Source: Terrabacter sp. Root181 | GTDB lineage: Bacteria > Actinomycetota > Actinomycetes > Actinomycetales > Dermatophilaceae | Direction: 5' to 3' | Assembly: GCF_001428505.1 (NCBI RefSeq) | Contig: NZ_LMHU01000006.1 | Span: 372,712-436,711 of the forward strand | DNA: 64,000 bases | In this document: piece after piece, positions 46,945-54,688 of the stretch | How the letters are laid out: each line of letters opens with the position of its first letter | Numbering within the stretch: the stretch's first letter is position 1 | The notes under the pieces: model-generated | Seen by the model: the letters and a program-made list of their open reading frames with translations, nothing else | The model's database searches: none | Told to the model about the DNA's origin: nothing | Program-made: the position numbers and the translations under genes

Positions 46945-48060
46945 TCAGGGTTCTGCGTGCACGCGCGCGCCGGAACCGTCCGGCGCATCAGTGGTCGGGA
47001 CGTCAGGTGTCCGGGCATCGCTGGTCGGGATGTCGGCCGGCCGTACGACAGCGGTCGGGACGGCGTGGATGCGCACGTCGCCCCCGACGACCCTCGCGTC
47101 GACGAGGTCGAGCCGCCGCACGTCGTCGATGGACGCGATACCGAGGTCGGCGACCGCGGCCCGACCGGCGCCCAGCAGGGCGGGCGCGACATAGGCGTAC
47201 ACGTCGTCGACGAGGCCCGCGCGCAGGAACGCCGCGGCCAGCGTGGGCCCTCCTTCGAGCCACACGTCTCGGACTCCCCGGTGCCACAGGAGGTCCAGCG
47301 CCTCACGGGGGTCCCGCGTGGACAGGTGCACGACCGGGCCCGGGGCGCTGTGGAGGCGCGCACCCGGCGGGACCTCGCGCTCCCCCATCACGACGCGGAG
47401 GGGCTGCTGCGGCGCGAGCGCGCCACCCGGCATACGGACGGTCAGGCGAGGGTCGTCCGCGAGGACGGTCCCCGTCCCGACGAGTACGGCGTCACGGGTC
47501 GCGCGCAGCGCGTGGACGTCGGCTCGCGCCGCCTCTCCCGTGATCCACTGGCTGCTGCCGTCGGCAGCCGCGCTCCTGCCGTCGAGGGTCGTGGCGAGCT
47601 TCCACGTGACGAGCGGGCGACCGAGGGCCACGCTGCGCGCCCACCGGTCGTTGAGGGCGGCCGCCTCGTCGGCGAGCACACCCCCGGTCACGTGGATACC
47701 GGCGGCGTGCAGCACCTCGGCGCCTCCCGCCGCATCCGGGTTGGGATCCGACTGCGCGAAGACGACCCGCGCCACGCCGGCCTCGACGAGCGCCTGGGCG
47801 CAGGGGCCGGTGCGCCCCGTGTGCGAGCACGGCTCGAGCGTCACGTAGGCGGTCGCTCCCCGGGCCCCGGCACCTGCCGCGCGCAGGGCCTCGATCTCCG
47901 CGTGCGGCGTACCGGCGCCGTGGTGGTGCCCCTCGCCCACGACGGTCCCGTCGGCGGCCACGACGACGCAGCCGACCCTCGGGTTGGGGTCGGGCCACGG
48001 CCCGGACGCGGCGAGCTGGAGGGCTCGTCGCATCCAGGCCGGGGCAGCCGTGTCACCCAT
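46945..48060 (-). CDS. ribD: bifunctional riboflavin deaminase/reductase
   Basis: A 371-residue fusion. The deaminase domain (1 to about 145) has zinc ligands in GAGTPHAEIEAL and LEPCSHTGRTGPC. The reductase domain has KLATTLDGRSAAADG, DPRLTVRMPG and LEGGPTLAAAFLRAGLVDD. It converts the GTP cyclohydrolase II product to the ribitylamino-pyrimidine. The C-terminus carries about 30 extra residues coded by three 30-base repeats (10-residue units starting V/I-P-T). The start is ATG at 48060, three bases after pnuX. Confidence 0.95.
   Translation of the reverse strand: MGDTAAPAWMRRALQLAASGPWPDPNPRVGCVVVAADGTVVGEGHHHGAGTPHAEIEALRAAGAGARGATAYVTLEPCSHTGRTGPCAQALVEAGVARVVFAQSDPNPDAAGGAEVLHAAGIHVTGGVLADEAAALNDRWARSVALGRPLVTWKLATTLDGRSAAADGSSQWITGEAARADVHALRATRDAVLVGTGTVLADDPRLTVRMPGGALAPQQPLRVVMGEREVPPGARLHSAPGPVVHLSTRDPREALDLLWHRGVRDVWLEGGPTLAAAFLRAGLVDDVYAYVAPALLGAGRAAVADLGIASIDDVRRLDLVDARVVGGDVRIHAVPTAVVRPADIPTSDARTPDVPTTDAPDGSGARVHAEP
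46991..47060 (-). repeat. three 30-base tandem repeats at the 3' end of ribD
   Basis: GGTCGGGA recurs with exact 30-base spacing (GTGGTCGGGA at 46991, CTGGTCGGGA at 47021, GCGGTCGGGA at 47051). Translated, they give ten-residue units beginning VPT, IPT and VPT. The first unit belongs to the enzyme fold and the rest is a tail. Confidence 0.6.
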
Positions 48061-48063
48061 GGG

Positions 48064-48822
48064 TCAGCTCGACGCGCCGGTCAGCTGCGGCTCGACGTCG
48101 CGCTCGCTGACCCGAGACGCCTTGACCCACTGGGTGAAGCCGTAGATCACGAAGAGGCCGTAGAACGTGTAGAGCACACCGGTCGGCACGTAGTCGGTCG
48201 CGAAGGCGAAGGGCACGCCGACGAGGTCGACGGCGATCCAGGCGAGCCAGAACTCGTTCCAGCCTCGCGCCATGGCGTAGGTCGCGACGATCGAGCCGAC
48301 GAAGATCCACGCGTCGCACCAGTAGAACCACCACTCGGGCGTGAAGAACGGGTTCGGCGAGAGGTTCCACAGCCAGACGAACGCCTGGTGCACGACGACC
48401 GTGGCGACGAGCCAGAAGGCGACGACGGCGACGCGCTCGCGGGTCGTGGCCCAGCGCGGGGTGATCGCGACACCGCTCGAGTCGTCGGCGTGGTTGAGCC
48501 GGCGCACCTGCGACCAGCGCCACCAGCCGTAGATGCTCGTGATGATGAAGAAGACCTGCCGCCCTGCCTGCCCGAAGAGCGGGATGCGCTCGTCGGCGCC
48601 GAAGACGGCGCCCAGGTAGACGAAGAACAGCATGATGTTCGCAAGGATCCCCACGGGCCAGGCCCACACCCACCGGCGCATGCCGAGGTAGGCGGAGGCG
48701 AGCCCGATGAGGACGCCGATCAGCTCGAGCCAGTGCAGCTGGTACTGGCCGATCGGGATGGTCGCGTCGATGGCCTGTTGGAAGACGTTCTTCGTCTCGT
48801 CGGCCAGAGCAAGTGCCTGCAT
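48064..48822 (-). CDS. pnuX: PnuC-family riboflavin transporter (PnuX/RibM)
   Basis: A 252-residue protein with about seven helices in the PnuC pattern (LIGLASAYLGMRRWVWAWPVG, SIYGWWRWSQVRR, WWFYWCDAWIFVGSIVAT). PnuC carries nicotinamide riboside, but PnuC relatives under FMN riboswitches (PnuX/RibM) are known as riboflavin transporters. The FMN riboswitch directly upstream and the rib genes directly downstream point to riboflavin here. I placed the start at ATG 48822, ten bases after AAGGA; a longer start would run into the riboswitch leader. It is the first gene of the operon. Confidence 0.88.
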   Translation of the reverse strand: MQALALADETKNVFQQAIDATIPIGQYQLHWLELIGVLIGLASAYLGMRRWVWAWPVGILANIMLFFVYLGAVFGADERIPLFGQAGRQVFFIITSIYGWWRWSQVRRLNHADDSSGVAITPRWATTRERVAVVAFWLVATVVVHQAFVWLWNLSPNPFFTPEWWFYWCDAWIFVGSIVATYAMARGWNEFWLAWIAVDLVGVPFAFATDYVPTGVLYTFYGLFVIYGFTQWVKASRVSERDVEPQLTGASS

Positions 48823-48942
48823 GTGGTGTTCGTCCTTGGTCGTTCGTCGTGGCACGGACGAACTCCGGGGTACCTCCACACGCCCACGCGATCCGGGCCG
48901 GGTCGGACGACGCCGACGGCCCAGGCCACGACGGCCTGTTTC

Positions 48943-49065
48943 GTGCTGCCTCCCATCCGGACTTTCACCGTCGGTCCCGGAATTTCACCAGGTCAACCGG
49001 CCGCTGGATGCGGTCGGGTCGCGGACTGTAACCGCCGGCTCGGAATTACACCGACCCCGGAGCAC
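48943..49065 (-). promoter_or_regulatory. FMN riboswitch (RFN element)
   Basis: On the minus strand the conserved RFN sequences appear in order: CCGGGGTCGGTGTAATTCCG, CCGGCGGTTACAGTCCGCGA, GGTGAAATTCCGGGACCGAC, GGTGAAAGTCCGGATGGGAG. The closing stem is GTGCT (49065-49061) with AGCAC (48947-48943). FMN binding should turn the operon down. A six-pair hairpin (48922-48938) follows; I cannot tell whether it is the terminator or whether translation is controlled instead. The remaining leader to pnuX is about 120 bases. This accounts for the 465-base stretch without a gene (48823-49287) together with the promoter and the tandem repeat. Confidence 0.93.
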
Positions 49066-49073
49066 GTACAGCC

Positions 49074-49079
49074 AGTATG
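49074..49079 (-). promoter_or_regulatory. -10 box of the riboflavin operon
   Basis: CATACT on the minus strand lies nine bases before the first paired base of the riboswitch, so transcription should start right at the aptamer. No -35 consensus is visible. Confidence 0.45.
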
Positions 49080-49130
49080 CACCTGGGTCGCCGCCGGGCG
49101 CACACCGCGCCCGCGTGACGGCCACCACCC

Positions 49131-49160
49131 GTCGGTGCCCGTCGGTGCTCGTCGGTGCTC
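49131..49160. repeat. three 10-bp tandem repeats upstream of the riboswitch promoter
   Basis: GTCGGTGCCC, GTCGGTGCTC, GTCGGTGCTC follow each other directly. One helical turn each; they lie about 55 bases upstream of the -10 box of the riboflavin operon. May be a binding site or a slippage product. Confidence 0.5.
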
Positions 49161-49287
49161 GTATCACGGCTCCCGATGCGCGACTCCGTCCCGTAGGAGT
49201 CACCAGGCTGACGCAGGGGCGGCTCCAAGACCGAGTCGGCACGGGAGCCGAGGCCGGGCCGGCGACCGAGAACGAGGGGGCAGTCCA

Positions 49288-49785
49288 GTGAGTGACAGCG
49301 CGAGCGGAGAGCAGCGACGGTCGAGGGGCTTCGTCGGGTTCCTCTCGACCGTTCCCGGCATCCTGACCGCGGTTGCGGCCGTGGTCACCGCGGTCGGGGG
49401 CGTCTACGTCGGTGCGTCCAGGGATGGGACCTCGCCGGTGCCCACGCCCGCGCCGACCCAGCTGACCGTCAACCTCAGGATGGACGGCGGAGCGCCGCCG
49501 CCCCGGGCCACCCAGGTGGCCGCGGGCTCGCTACGTCTCGACGACGTGGACAGCCTGCCGAGCGCCGACCCCGTCCAGGGACTGGTCGACGCGTGCGCGC
49601 AGGGCGACGACGGCGCGTGCACCCAGATCCTCGACCAGTTGACCCTGGAGTGCTCGGACGGCGACGGTCTCAGTTGCGACGTCCTCTATGCCGTGAGCCC
49701 GTCCGGAACCGAGTACGAGTCATTCGGTGCCAGCTGCGGCTACCGATTCACCGTCGACTACGCCGGCACGTGCGAGCAACAATGA
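49288..49785 (+). CDS. membrane-anchored extracellular Cys-rich protein (165 aa), function unknown
   Basis: A short basic N-terminus, one transmembrane helix (about residues 20-42), a Pro/Thr linker and an outer domain with six cysteines (103, 111, 122, 130, 150, 162). Two C-x7-C units (CAQGDDGAC and CSDGDGLSC) followed by DVLYAVSPSGTEYESFGASCG match a Cys-rich motif common at the ends of actinobacterial membrane proteins, for which no function is established. The start is GTG at 49288 with GAGGGGG eight bases upstream. The stop overlaps the next start (ATGA), so the two proteins may work together. Confidence 0.72.
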   Translation: MSDSASGEQRRSRGFVGFLSTVPGILTAVAAVVTAVGGVYVGASRDGTSPVPTPAPTQLTVNLRMDGGAPPPRATQVAAGSLRLDDVDSLPSADPVQGLVDACAQGDDGACTQILDQLTLECSDGDGLSCDVLYAVSPSGTEYESFGASCGYRFTVDYAGTCEQQ

Positions 49786-50054
49786 TGCGCGATGAGACCG
49801 GTCGGCCCGACCCGAGCGAACCCGGGCGGGCGGCGTGGTCGAGGAGGTTCGGACGATCCGCGACCGAACAACCCCTCCCGTGGGTCGTCGCGGGGCTCGT
49901 CTTCATCGTCAACGCCGTCCTGTCCGCGACCCGGGGTGACTGGTGGCTCGCGGCACTCGAGGGGTGCACCGGCCTCCTTGCCGGGCTCTCGGCGTACTCC
50001 GTCTCCACACGGCGGAGCCCGGAGCGCGAGCGACCGGTGGACCGCTCGGCGTGA
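49782..50054 (+). CDS. small two-helix membrane protein (90 aa), function unknown
   Basis: A 90-residue protein with a polar N-terminus, two hydrophobic segments (about 33-49 and 55-72) and a charged C-terminus. ATG codons at 49782 and 49785 are adjacent; the first overlaps the upstream stop (ATGA), indicating translational coupling with the Cys-rich protein. No family recognised. It is convergent with rpe, and both stop codons lie in one palindrome. Confidence 0.65.
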   Translation: MMRDETGRPDPSEPGRAAWSRRFGRSATEQPLPWVVAGLVFIVNAVLSATRGDWWLAALEGCTGLLAGLSAYSVSTRRSPERERPVDRSA

Positions 50055-50065
50055 CCGCGCGGTCA
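50052..50065. other. palindrome holding both stop codons of converging genes
   Basis: TGACCGCGCGGTCA is a perfect 14-base palindrome whose ends are the TGA of the small membrane protein gene (plus) and the TGA of rpe (minus). Possibly chance; too short a loop for a hairpin terminator in RNA. Confidence 0.5.
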
Positions 50066-50719
50066 GTGCCCGTGCCCCCGGGCCAGCGTGCGGAGCTCGT
50101 CGACCGCTGCGGCGGCGTCCTCGGCCCCGTAGACGGCCGATCCGGCGACGAAGACGTCCGCCCCGGCGTCGGCGCACTGCTCGATGGTGTCGGCGCTGAC
50201 GCCACCGTCGACCTGGATCCAGATCTCGCCGCCGTGGCGGCGAACGGCCTCGCGCACCTGGCGCACCTTGGGCATCTGGTCGGCCATGAACGACTGGCCG
50301 CCGAAGCCGGGCTCGACGGTCATGACGAGCACCATGTCGAGGTCGGGCAGGAGGTCCTCGTAGGGCGCGAACGCGGTCCCGGGCTTGAGCGCCATCGCTG
50401 CGCGCGAGCCGGCGGCGCGCAGCGTCCGGGCCAACGCCCGCGGATCCCGTGCGGCCTCGACGTGGAACGTCACCGACTGGCACCCGGCCTCGGCGTAGCT
50501 CGGCGCCCACCGGTCGGGGTCCTCGATCATGAGGTGCGCGTCGATGGGGATCGGGCTCACCTTCAGCAGCGCCTCGACGACGGGAAGGCCGAGCGTGAGG
50601 TTCGGGACGAAGTGGGCGTCCATGACGTCGACGTGGGCCCAGTCGGCGTTCGCGATGCGCCCCAGCTCCGCCTCGAGGTTCGCGAAATCGGCGGAGAGGA
50701 TGCTCGGTGAGATCTGCAC
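50063..50719 (-). CDS. rpe: ribulose-phosphate 3-epimerase
   Basis: A 218-residue TIM barrel. Metal and catalytic residues are seen in [27 protein letters not shown], and [16 protein letters not shown] plus [14 protein letters not shown]. It interconverts ribulose 5-phosphate and xylulose 5-phosphate. I place the start at GTG 50719 (MQISPSIL, the usual beginning) because TAGGCT lies six bases upstream; GTG at 50725 would begin right at the box. Confidence 0.95.
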   Translation of the reverse strand: MQISPSILSADFANLEAELGRIANADWAHVDVMDAHFVPNLTLGLPVVEALLKVSPIPIDAHLMIEDPDRWAPSYAEAGCQSVTFHVEAARDPRALARTLRAAGSRAAMALKPGTAFAPYEDLLPDLDMVLVMTVEPGFGGQSFMADQMPKVRQVREAVRRHGGEIWIQVDGGVSADTIEQCADAGADVFVAGSAVYGAEDAAAAVDELRTLARGHGH

Positions 50720-50725
50720 GCGCAC

Positions 50726-50731
50726 AGCCTA
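50726..50731 (-). promoter_or_regulatory. -10 box of a leaderless rpe transcript
   Basis: TAGGCT on the minus strand is six bases from the GTG at 50719 and decides that start. Confidence 0.5.
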
Positions 50732-50748
50732 GGGGCGTGGCGACGCCG

Positions 50749-51531
50749 TCAGGCAGCGGCCTTCGTCCAGACCGACACGTGCGACGACGAGTCCGCCGTG
50801 AACGGCGCTCGGGTCCAGTCCGCCCAGCGGTCGCGCAGCGTGAGGCCGGCGATCCGGGCCATGAGGTCGAGCTCCGACGACCAGACGTAGCGGTGCGCAG
50901 AGGTGGAGTAGGTCGCGACGCCCCTCCCGCCGGCGTCGGTGTCCCCTTCCGTCCGCACGAAGTGATGTGAGACGCACCGCTGCGTCACGACGTCGACGGT
51001 GTCGAACCCGACGTGCCGCCTGCCGACGTGGAAGGGCACCGCGGTCTGCCCGGGCGGCATCCGCCGCAGCTGCGGCACGAACACCTCGACGACGAAGGAC
51101 CCGCCCGGCGCGAGCTGGGCGGCCACCGTGCGGAAGCACTCGACCTGCTCGTCCTGGGTCAACAGGTTGGTGATCGTGTTGTAGACGAGGTACGCCACGC
51201 GGTAGCCGCTGCCGACTCGTGTCGTCGACATGTCACCGATCGTCACCGGCAGCCGGTCCCCACCCGGCTTGCGTCGCAGCTGCGCGACCATGGCCTCGGA
51301 GAAGTCGATGCCGTGCACCTCGACACCGCGCTCCGCCAGGGGCAGCGCCACCCGACCGGTGCCGATCGCGAGCTCGAGCGCGCGACCGTCACCGGCGAGC
51401 TCGTACAGCACGTCCACGGTCGGTCCGAGGACGGCCGGCTCGAACATGTGGGCCGAGCCCGCGTCGTACGTCGGAGCCACGCGCTCGTCGAAGGGGTTGG
51501 GCTCGAGGTCGTCCATCGCGTATGCCGTCAC
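50749..51531 (-). CDS. class I SAM-dependent methyltransferase
   Basis: A 260-residue protein. Motif I is ALELAIGTGRVALPLAERG, motif II region EVHGIDFSEAMVAQLR, then VAYLVYNTITNLLTQDEQVECF and APGGSFVVEVFVPQLR. The pattern matches small-molecule methyltransferases widespread in Actinobacteria (Methyltransf_25 type). Substrate unknown. The GTG at 51531 follows CAGGGT by six bases. It lies between rsmB and rpe on the same strand but appears to have its own promoter. Confidence 0.85.
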   Translation of the reverse strand: MTAYAMDDLEPNPFDERVAPTYDAGSAHMFEPAVLGPTVDVLYELAGDGRALELAIGTGRVALPLAERGVEVHGIDFSEAMVAQLRRKPGGDRLPVTIGDMSTTRVGSGYRVAYLVYNTITNLLTQDEQVECFRTVAAQLAPGGSFVVEVFVPQLRRMPPGQTAVPFHVGRRHVGFDTVDVVTQRCVSHHFVRTEGDTDAGGRGVATYSTSAHRYVWSSELDLMARIAGLTLRDRWADWTRAPFTADSSSHVSVWTKAAA

Positions 51532-51537
51532 GGCCCC

Positions 51538-51543
51538 ACCCTG
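51538..51543 (-). promoter_or_regulatory. possible -10 box of the methyltransferase gene
   Basis: CAGGGT on the minus strand is six bases from the GTG at 51531; a weaker match than others in the window. Confidence 0.35.
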
Positions 51544-51581
51544 CCCACCGCTCCGTCCGCGCGCGAGCGGTTTTCAGGCGC

Positions 51582-53162
51582 CTACCGCTTGCGCAGCAGG
51601 GCGAAGAACATCGCGTCGGTGCCGTGGACGTGCGGCCAGAGCTGGACGTAGGGCCCTTCACCGAGACCCGGCAGCTGACGACCGGACGCATCGACGAAGA
51701 GCGGGCGTGCGTCGACCAGCTCGACGTCCTCGTGGCGCTTGAGGATGTCCGTGACGACGAAGCGCGTCTCGTTGAGGTGCGGGCTGCACGTCGCGTAGCC
51801 GATGAGGCCGCCGGTCGCGGTGGCCTCGATGCCCGACGCGAGGAGCTCACGCTGCAGCCCGGCCAGGGCCGCCACGTCGCCGGGACCGCGACGCCAGCGC
51901 GCCTCCGGGCGTCGTCGCAGGGCCCCGAGACCCGTGCAGGGCGCATCGATGAGGACGCGGCTGAAACCGCCAGGCTCCAGCTCGCCGAGCTCGCGACCGT
52001 CGCCGTGACGCACCTTGAGGCTCGTGTCGAGCTCACGGGCCTCGGCGCGTGCGGCCGCCAGGGTCTGCCAGACGAGGTCGGCGCGGTGCTCGCTGATCTC
52101 GTTGGCCACGAACGGGATCCGTCGCTCGATGGCCAGGGCCGCCAGGAGCCCGGCCTTGCCGCCCGGGCCAGCACAGAGGTCGAGCCACCGCTCGTGCCGG
52201 GCGGCCTCACCCTCGACGCCGGCACCGGCCAGCGCGAGGACGAGCAGCTGCGAGCCCTCGTCCTGCACGGCTGCCCGGCCGTCCCGAACCGCTGCGATGG
52301 CCCCGGGGTCACCCTCGGGCAGCGTCGCCCCGACCGGGCTGAGCCCGGAGCGCTCGGCCCCGGCGTCCTCCAGCTCGTCGAGCGAGCAGAGGCCGGGTCG
52401 AGCGACGAGCGACACCTTGGCGGCCGCGTTGTCGCTCTCGAGGAGGGCCGTCAAGGAGGCCTGGACGTCGCCGGGCCCGGCGGCGCCGTGCCCGATCAGG
52501 GCAGCTCGAAGGGCCTTGGCGATCCACACCGGGTGCGAGGTGCGCAGGGCGAGCCGCTCGACCGGGTCGGCGACGTCGTGGGTCACAAGGTCGGTCCACG
52601 CGTCCGGCTCCCGCTCGCTGATGCGACGCATGACGGCGTTGACGAAGCCCGCCGCCCCGGCGCCGTTGACCTGCCGGGCCAGGGCCACGGTCTCGTCGAC
52701 GGCGGCGTGGCTGGGCACGCGCATGCCGAGCAGCTGGTGGGCCCCGAGCCGCAGTGTGTCGAGCACGTTGGCGTCGATCTTGTCGACCGGCCGACCCGCA
52801 GCCGAGGCGATGACCGCGTCGTAGAGGCCGGACAGCCGGGTCGCGCCGTAGACGAGCTCGGTCGCGAAGCCGGCGTCGCGGCCACTGATCCGCTTGTCGC
52901 GCAGCAGCTTCGGCAGCGCGAGGTTGGCGTAGGCGCCGTCGGCGATCTCTCGCATCGCGGTGTAGGCAGCCAGCCTCGGCGCGTCGGTGCGGCGGGCCCG
53001 TTCCGACGGACGCTGCTCCGAACGGTGCCCGGCGGAGCGCTCGCGCGCCTGCGGGCGCTGGCGTTCGCCGCGTCGCCCGTCTCCCCGACCGCCGTCGCCA
53101 CGTCCGCCGTCGCCGCGGGGGTCCTCGCCCCCCGGGCCGCGTCCTCGTCCTTCGTCACTCAT
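51582..53162 (-). CDS. rsmB: 16S rRNA (cytosine-967-C5) methyltransferase
   Basis: A 526-residue protein. A low-complexity Arg/Gly-rich N-terminus (about 55 residues, repeats [13 protein letters not shown]) precedes a NusB-like RNA-binding domain (about 60-200) and the m5C methyltransferase domain with SAM motif [17 protein letters not shown], the active-site [18 protein letters not shown] and [15 protein letters not shown]. The ATG at 53162 overlaps the fmt stop by eight bases. The Arg/Gly extension probably binds RNA non-specifically. Confidence 0.94.
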   Translation of the reverse strand: MSDEGRGRGPGGEDPRGDGGRGDGGRGDGRRGERQRPQARERSAGHRSEQRPSERARRTDAPRLAAYTAMREIADGAYANLALPKLLRDKRISGRDAGFATELVYGATRLSGLYDAVIASAAGRPVDKIDANVLDTLRLGAHQLLGMRVPSHAAVDETVALARQVNGAGAAGFVNAVMRRISEREPDAWTDLVTHDVADPVERLALRTSHPVWIAKALRAALIGHGAAGPGDVQASLTALLESDNAAAKVSLVARPGLCSLDELEDAGAERSGLSPVGATLPEGDPGAIAAVRDGRAAVQDEGSQLLVLALAGAGVEGEAARHERWLDLCAGPGGKAGLLAALAIERRIPFVANEISEHRADLVWQTLAAARAEARELDTSLKVRHGDGRELGELEPGGFSRVLIDAPCTGLGALRRRPEARWRRGPGDVAALAGLQRELLASGIEATATGGLIGYATCSPHLNETRFVVTDILKRHEDVELVDARPLFVDASGRQLPGLGEGPYVQLWPHVHGTDAMFFALLRKR

Positions 53163-54102
53163 CGCCGACCCGCTCCCCTGCCTCGATGCGCGTGCCCCGC
53201 GCCCAGTCGGCCGCCGACATGGGCTTCTTGCCGTGGGCCTGCACGATGCCGAGGCGGACGGGCTGGGTGCCCGTGCCGACGAACACGGCCTTCTTCGTGA
53301 CGCGGAGGTCGCCGGCGCGCAGCGCGACACCGTCCGGGACGTCGTCGACCAGCACGAGGGCCACGGGCGAGACCTTCAGGCGCTCCCCGCGGAACGTGGT
53401 CCAGGCGCCGGGACCTGGGGTGCAGCCGCGCACGAGCCGGTCCACCGCGGTGGCCGGTCGGGTCCAGGCGATGCGGGCGTCCTCGACCTCGATCTTCGGC
53501 GCGAGCGAGACACCCTCGGACGGCTGCGGCACTGCGACGAGGTCGCCGGACTCGAGCCCGTCGAGCGTCGCGACGAGCAGGCCCGCCCCGGCGGCCGACA
53601 GTCGACCCAGCAGGTCACCCGCCGTGTCAGTCGCTCGGATGGTCTCGGTCATGACCCCCAGGACGGGGCCGGTGTCGAGGCCGCGCTCGATGACGAACGT
53701 CGACGCACCGGTCACCTCGTCACCGGCCATGATCGCGTGCTGGACCGGGGCCGCCCCGCGCCACGCGGGGAGCAGGGAGAAGTGCAGGTTGATCCAGCCG
53801 AGCCGCGGGATCGTCAGCGCGGCGGGCGGGATGAGGTTGCCGTAGGCCACGACGGGGCACGCGTCCGGCGCGAGCGCCGTGAGGGCCTCGAGGAAGTCGG
53901 GGTCCTTGACGCGCGTCGGGGTGAGCACCGGGATCCCGAGCTCCTCGGCGCGGCGTCGCACGGGCGAGGCCTCGAGCCGGCGACCGCGTCCGGAGGGTGC
54001 GTCGGGCCGGGTGACGACCCCGACGAGCTCGTGGCTCGAGGACGCCACGGCATCGAGACTCGGCACCGCCGCCTCGGGGGTGCCTGCGAAGACGACTCTC
54101 AT
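53155..54102 (-). CDS. fmt: methionyl-tRNA formyltransferase
   Basis: A 315-residue enzyme. It starts [19 protein letters not shown], has the catalytic Asn-His-Asp triad in [21 protein letters not shown] and RGLDTGPV, and a C-terminal tRNA-binding domain. It formylates Met-tRNA for initiation. It follows def with one base between them, so both formyl-handling enzymes are made from one mRNA. The start is ATG at 54102. Confidence 0.96.
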   Translation of the reverse strand: MRVVFAGTPEAAVPSLDAVASSSHELVGVVTRPDAPSGRGRRLEASPVRRRAEELGIPVLTPTRVKDPDFLEALTALAPDACPVVAYGNLIPPAALTIPRLGWINLHFSLLPAWRGAAPVQHAIMAGDEVTGASTFVIERGLDTGPVLGVMTETIRATDTAGDLLGRLSAAGAGLLVATLDGLESGDLVAVPQPSEGVSLAPKIEVEDARIAWTRPATAVDRLVRGCTPGPGAWTTFRGERLKVSPVALVLVDDVPDGVALRAGDLRVTKKAVFVGTGTQPVRLGIVQAHGKKPMSAADWARGTRIEAGERVGDE

Positions 54103-54103
54103 G

Positions 54104-54649
54104 TCACATCGCCCGGCCGAAGGTGGAGTGCGGGCTGATGCGCACCTCAGGCGGGTCCTCGGCGAACCACTCCGCCTCGCGGATGGCCCGCATCGCCTCG
54201 CGCCTGGCGTCGGGGTCGAGCCGGTCGAGGAAGAGGATCCCGTCCAGGTGGTCGGTCTCGTGCTGGACACAGCGCGCCAGCAGCTGCGTGCCCTCGAGGA
54301 CGACGGGCTCACCCCACATGTCCTGACCCTTGGCCACGACCGACAGGGCGCGTCTGGTGTCGAACGCGAGACCCGGGATGGAGAGGCAGCCCTCGGGCCC
54401 GTCCTGCTCGTCGGTCGAGAGGTCGAGCACCGGGTTGACGAGGTGACCGAGCACGCCGTCGACCCAGTAGGTGAAGACCCGCAGTCCGACGCCGATCTGC
54501 GGGGCCGCGAGGCCCGCGCCGGGGGCGTCGAGCATGGTGTCCTCGAGGTCCTTGACGAGGACGCGCAGCTGCTTGTCGAAGTCGGTGACCTCGGCAGCGG
54601 CGGTCCGTAGGACCGGATCGCCGAAGAGTCGGATGTCCTTGATCGACAC
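54104..54649 (-). CDS. def: peptide deformylase
   Basis: A 181-residue metalloenzyme with all three motifs: [18 protein letters not shown] and [15 protein letters not shown] (HExxH type metal site). It removes the formyl group from new proteins. The start is GTG at 54649; GGAG is about five bases upstream. Length and motifs are of the type I/III actinobacterial form. Confidence 0.96.
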   Translation of the reverse strand: MSIKDIRLFGDPVLRTAAAEVTDFDKQLRVLVKDLEDTMLDAPGAGLAAPQIGVGLRVFTYWVDGVLGHLVNPVLDLSTDEQDGPEGCLSIPGLAFDTRRALSVVAKGQDMWGEPVVLEGTQLLARCVQHETDHLDGILFLDRLDPDARREAMRAIREAEWFAEDPPEVRISPHSTFGRAM

Positions 54650-54688
54650 GGGTCTCCAGGGGTCGGGAATGCGTGGGGCGCCGCCAGT

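Noticed and set aside
46675-49287. Long plus-strand open frame opposite ribE, ribD, pnuX and the riboswitch
   Set aside because: Antisense to well-recognised genes; only its last 166 codons (from 49288) form a plausible protein.
49782-50054. Toxin-antitoxin or holin pair with the Cys-rich protein
   Set aside because: No toxin or antitoxin motif, charge pattern or DNA-binding region is visible; two helices alone do not support holin function.
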